Below the pieces are notes generated by a model, which made no database searches, was not told the origin of the DNA, and saw only the letters and a program-made list of their open reading frames with translations. From positions 1-32,241 of the forward strand of contig DGMY01000023.1 of the NCBI GenBank assembly GCA_002388665.1: a stretch of DNA of 32,241 nucleotides, given 5' to 3'. Shown in pieces: positions 11,391 to 17,388 of the stretch. A program made the translations under genes and the position numbers. How positions within the stretch are numbered: position 1 is the first letter of the stretch; the number at the start of each line of letters is the position of its first letter. Source of the stretch: Opitutia bacterium UBA4506. Its GTDB lineage: Bacteria > Verrucomicrobiota > Verrucomicrobiia > Opitutales > Puniceicoccaceae.

Positions 11391-12368
11391 TTATTCTTTT
11401 CCCGGAATCGTGATAACTTCCACCGTAATGTGCGGGAACACGCGGGGATTCAAGCGGCTCTTGATCGCATCCACCGAAGACTCTTCATCCGCCAATACCG
11501 AGACAATGACGCTGTAAATGCCAGAACCAATCGACCAGACATGCAGATCTACAATGGCATGCTCCTTTTCGATCAAACTCCTCACCGAGGTAACAACCGA
11601 GTCATCCGCTTGATGATCCAGTAGCGTGCGACTGGTTTGCTTGAGAAGCCCGATCGACCATTTGGCGACCAGAATCGAGCCGACGATGCCCATAAACGGA
11701 TCCATCCAGACCCACCCGAGATACTTCGCTGCAAGCAGGGCAATGATCGCAGTGACCGAAGTCAACGCATCCGCTAGTACATGGAGATAGGCCGACCGCA
11801 AATTGTGGTCGTGGTGGTTATGGTGATGCTCGTGTGCACTGTGGTCATGGTCGTCGTGAGAATGACTATGGCCATGATGATGGTCATGCCCGTCGCCGTG
11901 GTCGTGATGGTGGTCACCTCCGAGTATAAAGACGGAGCCTCCATTCACTACGAGGCCAATGATCGCGACGATTATCGCGGAATTAAACGCAATTTCGGTG
12001 GGATGGATGAGGCGCTCAACACTCTCCCAAGCCATCATGATCGCGAACAGCGCTAAGAGGATCGCACCGGAGAAGCCTCCAAGGGCATTGACTTTCCCCG
12101 TGCCGAAACTGAAGCGCGGATCGTGTGCGTGGCGACGTGCGTAAATATAGGCGAAGTAATTGATGCCGAGCGCGAGCGCATGCGAGGCCATGTGCATGCC
12201 GTCGGCCAGCAGGGCCATCGAGCCAAAGGCAATGCCCGTGCTGATCTCGACAACCATCATCACCGCTGTGATGACAATGACAATTAGGGTACGGGATTCA
12301 CCGCTCCGCTTGGCGTCCTGCCCAAAGCTGTGGTCGTGCTGATATTTTGAAAGGTCGATTCCAGGCAT
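11391..12368 (-). CDS. dmeF: DmeF-type CDF cobalt/nickel exporter
   Basis: A 325-residue cation diffusion facilitator. Six membrane helices are interrupted by a long His/Asp loop at about 150-190. Helix 2 carries H59-x3-H63 (DGMHMASH) rather than the usual Asp pair, and helix 5 carries H-x3-D (HVLADALTS). The segment RRHAHDPRFSFGTGKVNALGG is typical of DmeF. A cytosolic C-terminal domain follows. It is an inner-membrane metal/proton antiporter, probably for Co(II)/Ni(II). It lies 7 nt behind a DmeR-type regulator gene, and the two form a dmeRF operon with an operator at 12660-12677. Substrate is assigned from the regulator's ligand set and subfamily resemblance; Zn remains possible. Confidence 0.88.
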   Translation of the reverse strand: MPGIDLSKYQHDHSFGQDAKRSGESRTLIVIVITAVMMVVEISTGIAFGSMALLADGMHMASHALALGINYFAYIYARRHAHDPRFSFGTGKVNALGGFSGAILLALFAIMMAWESVERLIHPTEIAFNSAIIVAIIGLVVNGGSVFILGGDHHHDHGDGHDHHHGHSHSHDDHDHSAHEHHHNHHDHNLRSAYLHVLADALTSVTAIIALLAAKYLGWVWMDPFMGIVGSILVAKWSIGLLKQTSRTLLDHQADDSVVTSVRSLIEKEHAIVDLHVWSIGSGIYSVIVSVLADEESSVDAIKSRLNPRVFPHITVEVITIPGKE

Positions 12369-12375
12369 ATGCTCC

Positions 12376-12651
12376 TCACTTCAAATAGCTGTCGATGATG
12401 GCTTGTATTTCCTTGCCGGCTTGGCGCACGGACTTGGAGGCGCTGGCGTCTTCCAATAAGTGATGTTCGATATGCTCATGGATGAGTTGCCGGGTGAGTC
12501 CATTCAGGGCACCGCGACAGGCTGCGACTGTTTGCAACACTTCGATGCAGTCAGTCTCGCCGAGCAGCATACGCTCGACGCCTTCGATTTGCCCTTTTAA
12601 GCGACGAACGCGTTGGAGGAGTTTTTTGTTGTCTTGCGATAAATGACTCAT
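12376..12651 (-). CDS. dmeR: DmeR/RcnR-type Ni/Co-responsive repressor
   Basis: A 91-residue all-helical CsoR/RcnR-family repressor. The metal set of the RcnR branch is complete: H3, C35, H60 and H64. CsoR copper repressors instead use the C-H-C set, so Ni(II)/Co(II) sensing is likely. The DNA-contacting basic face RRLKGQIEG (16-24) is intact. It releases DNA on binding metal, de-repressing itself and dmeF. The start is fixed by the MSH N-terminus, because His3 is a ligand. An operator with a G6 tract sits 9 nt upstream of the start. Confidence 0.9.
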   Translation of the reverse strand: MSHLSQDNKKLLQRVRRLKGQIEGVERMLLGETDCIEVLQTVAACRGALNGLTRQLIHEHIEHHLLEDASASKSVRQAGKEIQAIIDSYLK

Positions 12652-12659
12652 GCGATAAA

Positions 12660-12677
12660 ACCATACCCCCCTATGGT
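12660..12677. promoter_or_regulatory. RcnR/DmeR-type operator
   Basis: ACCATA-C6-TATGGT is a 6-bp perfect inverted repeat around a run of six C (six G on the minus strand). This is the layout known for RcnR/DmeR operators: a G/C tract flanked by an AT-rich inverted repeat. It overlaps the region expected for the dmeR promoter. It also lies 63 nt upstream of the divergent His-rich gene at 12740, so both directions could be controlled. Confidence 0.8.
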
Positions 12678-12739
12678 ATCTTGCAATTTAAAAAGATGAG
12701 CCGACTTTTTTGTATTTCAAGTTGACAGTCGACGTTTCG

Positions 12740-13174
12740 ATGCAACTGATCAGGGCAGTGCTTTTTAATGACTACATCCGTGGTGGCCTCTTATGCCTCA
12801 TGTTCCTGAACTCCCTATTGGGGGTTTCAGGCGGTGTTATTTTGAATGTGCATCACGACTTCAGCTTTCATTTGGCCGACGGCGTGCAAGAAGAAGATTT
12901 GACGGCAGAGCATACAGCTGAGCCACACTTATCTGAAGAAGGGGCTCACCATCATCACCATCAGATAGTCATTTCAGGCGAGGAACTTCCCGTCTTTCGG
13001 ACGAACGAACCCACCAAGACTGAGTTCAGCGGAGCGTCCAATCTCAATTTGATTGAATATCCGGTCTTCAAATACCGGGATATGCAAATAGCGACTACGG
13101 CTCTTTCACGAGCCCCGCCGGAGGTGATGCAAGGTCACCTCGACATACTCCGCACACAAGTGCTGCGGCTTTAA
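12740..13174 (+). CDS. His-rich membrane-anchored protein of the Ni/Co block
   Basis: A 144-residue protein with one N-terminal hydrophobic segment (about 14-37, GGLLCLMFLNSLLGVSGGVIL) acting as signal or anchor. The periplasmic part has HH at 38-39, scattered His/Glu, and a HHHHHQ cluster near 70-75. The C-terminal half (residues 80-144) has no recognisable domain. I prefer the ATG at 12740 over an upstream TTG at 12710. It is divergent from dmeRF across the operator and followed by the structured leader of hupE. A periplasmic Ni/Co buffer or donor is a reasonable guess; no family is recognised. Confidence 0.6.
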   Translation: MQLIRAVLFNDYIRGGLLCLMFLNSLLGVSGGVILNVHHDFSFHLADGVQEEDLTAEHTAEPHLSEEGAHHHHHQIVISGEELPVFRTNEPTKTEFSGASNLNLIEYPVFKYRDMQIATTALSRAPPEVMQGHLDILRTQVLRL

Positions 13175-13277
13175 AAATCCTGATTCGCCAGTCATGGCAG
13201 TCGTTCGTCGTGAACGTGCTGCCGCCGCTTGCAGGGCGTTGTCCCTGTGGTAATTGACTCACGTAATCAGGATTTTT
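13173..13277 (+). ncRNA. Structured leader RNA upstream of hupE, riboswitch candidate
   Basis: A 13-bp perfect stem (13173-13185 with 13265-13277) closes a 79-nt interior. Inside are AGTCA (13190-13194)/TGACT (13255-13259) and a hairpin GGCAG (13196-13200)/CTGCC (13219-13223) that encloses CGTTC (13202-13206)/GAACG (13212-13216). A further hairpin is CAGGG (13232-13236)/CCCTG (13243-13247). All helices are nested, giving a three-way junction. The 3' arm contains AGGA (13269-13272), the only Shine-Dalgarno candidate for the ATG at 13279, so the closing stem would block translation. I cannot match it to the cobalamin core or with certainty to NiCo. A 105-bp element with terminal inverted repeats is the alternative reading. 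Confidence 0.6.
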
Positions 13278-13278
13278 T

Positions 13279-14028
13279 ATGCACATTTTCAAACAACAAC
13301 AAAGACCAAAACTTATACAATCTCGCCTTGCCATAGCGCAACTTAGAATCTCGCTGTGGCTGGCTTTAGTATCCATCGTATTCTTCGGCACTGCCAACGA
13401 AGCACTCGCCCACGGGGTGACCGCCGGAGACAAGGGCTACATTCTCGAAAGCACGGGAGCACTCCCGATCCCCTTCATCTATCTGGGGGCTAAACACATG
13501 ATGACCGGCTATGACCATTTACTGTTCTTGCTCGGCGTCATTTTCTTCCTCTACCGACTGAAAGACGTGGGGATTTACGTGACGCTCTTTGCTGTCGGGC
13601 ACGTGATTACACTGCTGGCGGGAGTGCTCATGGAGATTAGCGTCAGCGCCTACTTGATTGATGCCATCATTGGCTTTTCGGTCGCCTACAAAGCGCTGGA
13701 TAACATGGGGGCCTTCCAGCGCTGGTTTGGATTTCAGCCCAATACCAAAGTCGCCACCTTTGGCTTCGGCCTGATCCACGGCTTTGGTCTCGCCACCAAA
13801 CTATTGGATTATCAGCTCCAGCCAGATGGCCTCTTGGTCAACTTGCTCTCATTCAACGTGGGCGTGGAAATCGGCCAAGTGCTTGCACTCGCAGCCATCC
13901 TTATAGCCATGACTTACTGGAGAAAATCCGGCAATTTCATGCGCCACGCCTACACCGCCAACACAGTCATGATGATGCTGGGCTTCCTGCTCATGGGCTA
14001 CCAGCTCGTGGGCTACTTCACCGTTTAA
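13279..14028 (+). CDS. hupE: HupE/UreJ-family metal permease
   Basis: A 249-residue integral membrane protein. A cleaved or anchoring segment ends in ANEALA-HGVTAGDKG. About six more helices carry the family signatures K72-HMMTGYDHLLFLLGV, then FGFGLIHGFGLATKL and LSFNVGVEIGQVLAL. The His/Asp pair in the first signature is the expected metal route. Family members import or export Ni or Co, and some are controlled by metal or cobalamin. Its leader RNA may gate translation. The next two genes follow at 24 nt and 10 nt, so they share the transcript. Direction of transport is not shown by the sequence. Confidence 0.85.
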   Translation: MHIFKQQQRPKLIQSRLAIAQLRISLWLALVSIVFFGTANEALAHGVTAGDKGYILESTGALPIPFIYLGAKHMMTGYDHLLFLLGVIFFLYRLKDVGIYVTLFAVGHVITLLAGVLMEISVSAYLIDAIIGFSVAYKALDNMGAFQRWFGFQPNTKVATFGFGLIHGFGLATKLLDYQLQPDGLLVNLLSFNVGVEIGQVLALAAILIAMTYWRKSGNFMRHAYTANTVMMMLGFLLMGYQLVGYFTV

Positions 14029-14051
14029 CACACAGATTAGAAAGATATTAA

Positions 14052-14663
14052 ATGCACAATTCAAACATCCCTTCTTCACAAGAACTGCCGTCTTCGGCAA
14101 AGCTTCTCAAATCGACGATCATAGCCGCGATTACAGCCTTGGTCATTCTCGTCACCATCGTCATGCCCGCCGAATACGGTATGGATCCCACCGGGGTCGG
14201 TAAGATGCTCGGCCTGAAACGCATGGGAGAAATCAAAGTTTCTCTGGCAAAAGAAGCTGAAATGGATGCCGAGCTGGGTGAATCCAGCATGTCTTTAGCC
14301 GCAGCAGAAGTGAAACAGCCAGTGGTCGCCGAAAAGCCCGCTGCGCTGAATACCCATGAGATGACTCTCACCTTGGCACCCGACGAGGGGCGCGAGATCA
14401 AAGTGACCATGCCGAAGGGTGCAGCCGTCGATTACGCGTGGGAAACCAGCGGCGGCAAGGCCAACTTCGACGTCCATGGCGACTCCAAAGCCTTGAGTAT
14501 CGACTACCATAATTACTACAAAGGTTCCGAGCAAATGCGGGAAGGCACGCTGATTGCGGCATTCGACGGTAGTCACGGGTGGTATTGGCGTAATCGCACA
14601 AGAGAACCGCTGACGATCACTCTGAAAACCAGCGGTGACTATACCGAGATCAAGCGTTACTAA
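14052..14663 (+). CDS. Membrane-anchored periplasmic protein linked to hupE
   Basis: A 203-residue protein with one transmembrane helix near 20-40 (KSTIIAAITALVILVTIVMP). A linker of about 70 residues rich in Ala and Glu leads to a beta-rich C-terminal domain (about 105-203), including DYAWETSGGKANFDVHGDS and SHGWYWRNRTREPLTITL. I know such proteins as 'transmembrane anchor' proteins beside HupE genes. Their biochemistry is undefined. The position suggests a periplasmic partner of the permease. No Cys or His cluster is present. Confidence 0.65.
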   Translation: MHNSNIPSSQELPSSAKLLKSTIIAAITALVILVTIVMPAEYGMDPTGVGKMLGLKRMGEIKVSLAKEAEMDAELGESSMSLAAAEVKQPVVAEKPAALNTHEMTLTLAPDEGREIKVTMPKGAAVDYAWETSGGKANFDVHGDSKALSIDYHNYYKGSEQMREGTLIAAFDGSHGWYWRNRTREPLTITLKTSGDYTEIKRY

Positions 14664-14672
14664 AAATCTAAG

Positions 14673-14804
14673 ATGAAAAAAATAATCACTCAGCTCGGCA
14701 GCGGCCCCGGTCTCTTCTGGATCGGTATCGCTATTGTCGCCATCATCATGATCGTGATCTTTTTGACCGGTAACGATGGCGGAGGGCACGGGCACCCCCA
14801 CTGA
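14673..14804 (+). CDS. 43-aa membrane peptide with C-terminal His/Gly tail
   Basis: A small gene with ATG at 14673 and TGA at 14802-14804. It has a basic N-terminus (MKKIITQLGSGPG), one strong membrane helix of about 18 residues (FWIGIAIVAIIMIVIFL), and a tail NDGGGHGHPH. It starts 10 nt after the stop of the preceding gene and is followed by a strong hairpin at 14813, so it fits as the last gene of the hupE operon. By charge the tail should face the periplasm, where three His residues could bind Ni/Co. It may be a small subunit of the permease. Confidence 0.6.
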   Translation: MKKIITQLGSGPGLFWIGIAIVAIIMIVIFLTGNDGGGHGHPH

Positions 14805-14812
14805 TGCAGTCG

Positions 14813-14833
14813 TGTCGCTCAGCGAGAGCGACA
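14813..14833. terminator. Hairpin between convergent hupE operon and methyltransferase
   Basis: TGTCGCTC (14813-14820) and GAGCGACA (14826-14833) form a perfect 8-bp stem with a 5-nt loop. It lies in the 33-nt gap between two convergent stops (14804 and 14838), so it can end both transcripts. There is no long T-run on either side. Confidence 0.6.
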
Positions 14834-14837
14834 AAAC

Positions 14838-15563
14838 TTACAGCAAACGTCCCACGGGCAACATATACGGCTCGACTTCACAGCACTTTCCAAGCAACAC
14901 CGTCGAAATGAGGCCCTTATGGTATCGTTTCGTGTGGAAGAATTCGCTATCTGAGTAGGCGACTTTTCGATTCCCCAAGAGTTCTTGCTCTCGCGTGGCC
15001 TTTTCCAGAGAGGTCAAGGCCGACGCCGCCAGGGTTTCTCCAGCCTTAAACTCATGAGGCAGATTCACGTAGCAATAGGCCAGTATGCCGCCGGACTTCA
15101 ACACCCGCAGGCACTCCTCAATGGCGGCCTTGGGATTTTCAAGCGTCTCCACCACCCATGTGCAAACCACGACATCGAAGGTTTCGTCGTCGAACGGCAT
15201 CTCGCAGATATCCCCCTTCGTAAAGAAGGCACCGTATCGGCTTTCCCGGGCACGGTTGAGGATAGCGGAGGATCGGTCGATCCCCGTGATGCTTTCGGGC
15301 TGGAAGTGCTCTCGTATCTGAGGAATCCGCAAGCCCGTGCCGGATCCGGCATCCAGCACACGCCCGCCCTTCGGAACTCGTGCGGCGGCATCCACGAAGA
15401 GCTGATCCAGCGCCTCTTTCGCGACTCTGTTGTCCCACTGAACCGTAATCGACTGAAACGCGGATGCCACCATATCAGGCATATCAATTTCTTTTTGCTC
15501 ACGGAGCACGGACAAAAGGTTGAGGAAAGGAATCGTTTCGGAGAGGTTTAATTCGTTCTGCAT
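14838..15563 (-). CDS. SAM-dependent class I methyltransferase
   Basis: A 241-residue Rossmann-fold methyltransferase. Motif I is LDAGSGTG (70-77), the acidic motif II residue is in ITGIDRSS, then GDICEMPFDDETFDVVVCTWVVETLENP and VLKSGGILAYCYVNLP follow. It is cytosolic. The N-terminal 30 residues and the C-terminal 60 are not family-diagnostic, so the substrate is unknown. A shared-motif promoter (copy B) sits about 50 nt upstream, back to back with the promoter of the Met-rich protein, which suggests metal-responsive expression. Modification of a metal, metalloid, thiol or quinone is conceivable but not shown. Confidence 0.8.
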   Translation of the reverse strand: MQNELNLSETIPFLNLLSVLREQKEIDMPDMVASAFQSITVQWDNRVAKEALDQLFVDAAARVPKGGRVLDAGSGTGLRIPQIREHFQPESITGIDRSSAILNRARESRYGAFFTKGDICEMPFDDETFDVVVCTWVVETLENPKAAIEECLRVLKSGGILAYCYVNLPHEFKAGETLAASALTSLEKATREQELLGNRKVAYSDSEFFHTKRYHKGLISTVLLGKCCEVEPYMLPVGRLL

Positions 15564-15569
15564 AGTTCT

Positions 15570-15592
15570 GGGTAGTGGTGGGTAGTGGTGGG
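15570..15592 (+). repeat. 10-bp tandem repeat with G-runs in the methyltransferase leader
   Basis: GGTAGTGGTG occurs twice in tandem (15571-15590) and continues with GG, giving three GGG triplets at 15570, 15580 and 15590. The G-rich strand is the template for the methyltransferase. The mRNA leader is correspondingly C/A-rich, without a Shine-Dalgarno. Confidence 0.7.
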
Positions 15593-15614
15593 TTCAATAT
15601 GTTGCGTTATGAAC

Positions 15615-15645
15615 GTTATACGCAGGCCTGCCGTCGAACCCTCAA
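15615..15645 (-). promoter_or_regulatory. Shared-motif promoter copy B (methyltransferase)
   Basis: On the minus strand, TTGAGG (15645-15640) and TATAAC (15620-15615) are 19 nt apart, fitting TGAGGGWT-N14-CGYWTAA. An A-run lies directly upstream. It points at the methyltransferase start at 15563. Confidence 0.75.
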
Positions 15646-15661
15646 TTTTTTTAAAGTTTCT

Positions 15662-15692
15662 TTGAGGGATATGGATGCCTTCTGCGTATAAG
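15662..15692 (+). promoter_or_regulatory. Shared-motif promoter copy D (Met-rich protein)
   Basis: On the plus strand, TTGAGG (15662-15667) and TATAAG (15687-15692) are 19 nt apart, fitting TGAGGGWT-N14-CGYWTAA. It lies 16 nt from copy B in the opposite orientation, so their -35 elements form a CCCTCAA/TTGAGGG inverted repeat. The predicted leader to the ATG at 15751 is about 50 nt. Confidence 0.75.
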
Positions 15693-15750
15693 GGTATGTG
15701 CACACGCAAGTGGCACCAATATCACTCAACAACAGAAAGGTCCCCACACT

Positions 15751-16647
15751 ATGAAGAACATTCGCCATATCCAAACTATTCTCGTTGCCGTATTGGCAAT
15801 CAGCGGAGGCGCAGCCGCAGGCTACGCCCAAAACTCGTCCGATCACAGCAGCCATTCGCAGCATCCGGCCACAGATATGGCCGCAGAGCGCAGCATTCAA
15901 GAGCAACTCGACGAACTCCTCGGAAAGGTCGATAAAATCGAGACCGCCTTGATAAAAAATCATACCGGTATGTCCATGGATTCCGGCATGATGGATATGT
16001 CGAAAGACGGATCCATGATGGGCATGATGAAGAAGAAAGGCGGCATGGGCATGATGGACGGAAAAATGGGCATGATGGACATGGATTCCAAATCCTCAGA
16101 CATGAGTGGCATGGACATGAATGGCATGGATATGGGCATGGGCGGCATGGACATGGGCATGGGTTCGATGAAAGACATGCGGAAAAAGAAAATGATGGGC
16201 ATGGGCATGATGGGTAAAATGGAAGGTTCCAGCGCCATGCAGTCTCCCCTCCCCGGTTACCCCGGCATCTCTCACCTGTATCATATCGGCGCATCAGGCT
16301 TTTTTCTCGATCACAGTGAGCACATCGACCTCACCCGCGAACAGCAAAAGCAGCTGGCAGAGCTACAAGAAACAAGCGAACTGAACCAGGCCGACACGAA
16401 CCGCGCCATCGAGCAGGCTGAACAGGAACTCTGGAAATTGACCTCAGCCGATAGCCCCGAGATCCAAAAAATCGAGTCGAAGATCAAACAGATCGAACAG
16501 CTCAAGAGCAAACAGCGTATCGCGTTCATACGCGCTGTGGGCGAGGCCACGAAAGTCCTGTCAGAGTCGCAGCGTCAAGCGCTGGTCGGCGAAACAGCCA
16601 ACGAAGGAGGTGCCACCGATAGCCAGCCCGACCACAGCTCCCACTAA
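15751..16647 (+). CDS. Periplasmic Met-rich Spy/CpxP-like metal-binding protein
   Basis: A 298-residue exported protein. The signal peptide ends near GYAQ (26), and a Ser/His patch follows (SSDHSSHSQH). Residues 73-158 are dominated by Met, Gly, Asp and Lys with recurring GMDMGM and MMGMM words, a classic Cu(I)/Ag(I) thioether ligand region. Residues about 185-285 are helical and carry LTREQQKQLAELQ and LSESQRQAL, the pattern of Spy/CpxP LTxxQ repeats. The tail ends DHSSH. Likely roles are periplasmic Cu/Ag sequestration and chaperoning under metal stress. GAAAGG lies about 10 nt before the ATG. It is the first gene of a long plus-strand run and is driven by promoter copy D. Confidence 0.8.
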   Translation: MKNIRHIQTILVAVLAISGGAAAGYAQNSSDHSSHSQHPATDMAAERSIQEQLDELLGKVDKIETALIKNHTGMSMDSGMMDMSKDGSMMGMMKKKGGMGMMDGKMGMMDMDSKSSDMSGMDMNGMDMGMGGMDMGMGSMKDMRKKKMMGMGMMGKMEGSSAMQSPLPGYPGISHLYHIGASGFFLDHSEHIDLTREQQKQLAELQETSELNQADTNRAIEQAEQELWKLTSADSPEIQKIESKIKQIEQLKSKQRIAFIRAVGEATKVLSESQRQALVGETANEGGATDSQPDHSSH

Positions 16648-16691
16648 GCAGAACGAATCATAGCCGAGCATATCCAAACAACAAAAACACG

Positions 16692-17006
16692 ATGAAAGAA
16701 GTCAAAGCCTACATCCGGCGCGAACGCATGGACGCCGTCATTCACGAACTCGCTCAAATCGAGGGCGTCAGCGGCGTCAGCGCCAGCACTGTCACGGGCT
16801 TCGGGAGAAGTCGCGGCGTCCTGAAAATCGTCAATTTCGAAACTCATGTGAAACTGGAAATCGTCTGCGCCGACGAGCTCAAGGAGCAAGTCGTTCAGTC
16901 CATACTCCGCTCCGGCAACACCGGAACGCGGGGAGACGGCAAGGTCTTCGTCTCGACGGTGGACGAAGCCTATCGGGTAGAAAATTGTACCTGTCTGACC
17001 GAATAA
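16692..17006 (+). CDS. PII-like signalling protein (metal-pump-linked group), copy 1
   Basis: A 104-residue PII-superfamily protein. MKEVKAYIRRERMDAVIHEL and the strand KLEIVCADELKEQVV match PII beta-1/alpha-1 and later elements. The tail GTRGDGKVFVSTVDEAYRV is the PII C-terminal signature. The T-loop (around GFGRSRGVLKIVNF) is short and lacks the uridylylation Tyr context of GlnB/GlnK. This resembles the divergent PII group reported near CusABC-type pumps. It probably forms a trimer that binds a nucleotide or metal and contacts a membrane partner. It follows the Met-rich gene by 44 nt and precedes CBM48 and glutamate dehydrogenase genes, so a link to nitrogen flux is also possible. The C-terminal CTCL may bind metal. 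Confidence 0.75.
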   Translation: MKEVKAYIRRERMDAVIHELAQIEGVSGVSASTVTGFGRSRGVLKIVNFETHVKLEIVCADELKEQVVQSILRSGNTGTRGDGKVFVSTVDEAYRVENCTCLTE

Positions 17007-17058
17007 GCAAAGCGCCGAGCACTTCAATAGGAATCACATCAACAGAAAGGGAAAGATC

Positions 17059-17388
17059 ATGACACAGAAAAAAGTAGATAAGCGCAGAGCCGGACTTCGC
17101 AAACCTCGAAGGAAGCGGGTCACACTGAAATGCCAAAGCACGGATGCACAAAGCATCTTCGTGGCCGGGACGTTCAATGGCTGGGATCCTGCGGCGCTGC
17201 CTTTGAAGCGCGACGCCGATGGCGAGTGGAGCGTTGATGTGTTGCTGCACAAGGGACGGCACGAATACAAGTTTATCGTCGATGGCGAATGGCTCTGCCG
17301 CCCGCATGGCGAGAGCGGCGAACCCATGTGCGACGACTGCGTCCCCAACGCATATGGCACCATGAACCGCATATTGGAGGTGGCTTAA
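17059..17388 (+). CDS. CBM48/AMPK-type glycogen-binding domain protein with Cys/His insert
   Basis: A 109-residue protein made of a basic N-terminus (residues 1-20, seven Lys/Arg in RRAGLRKPRRKR) and one CBM48 domain. IFVAGTFNGWDP (33-44), DGEWSVDVLLHKGRHEYKFIVDGEW (54-78) and the final NRILEV are all in place. Where AMPK-type domains continue with a plain loop, this one has C80, H83, C91 and C94, a C-x2-H...C-x2-C arrangement able to hold a metal. Its stop overlaps the glutamate dehydrogenase ATG (TAATG), and GGAGG lies 8-12 nt before that ATG. The two are therefore translationally coupled and may interact. Carbohydrate binding is inferred from the fold. Confidence 0.75.
   Translation: MTQKKVDKRRAGLRKPRRKRVTLKCQSTDAQSIFVAGTFNGWDPAALPLKRDADGEWSVDVLLHKGRHEYKFIVDGEWLCRPHGESGEPMCDDCVPNAYGTMNRILEVA

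Noticed and set aside
13173..13277. Assignment to the cobalamin or NiCo riboswitch class
   Set aside because: I do not see the conserved cobalamin core segments. The junction looks three-way rather than the four-stem NiCo layout, so I keep only the general structured-leader call.
17289..17387. N-terminal extension of glutamate dehydrogenase
   Set aside because: It overlaps the CBM48 gene in another frame. The ATG at 17388 has GGAGG at proper distance and gives a normal-length enzyme.
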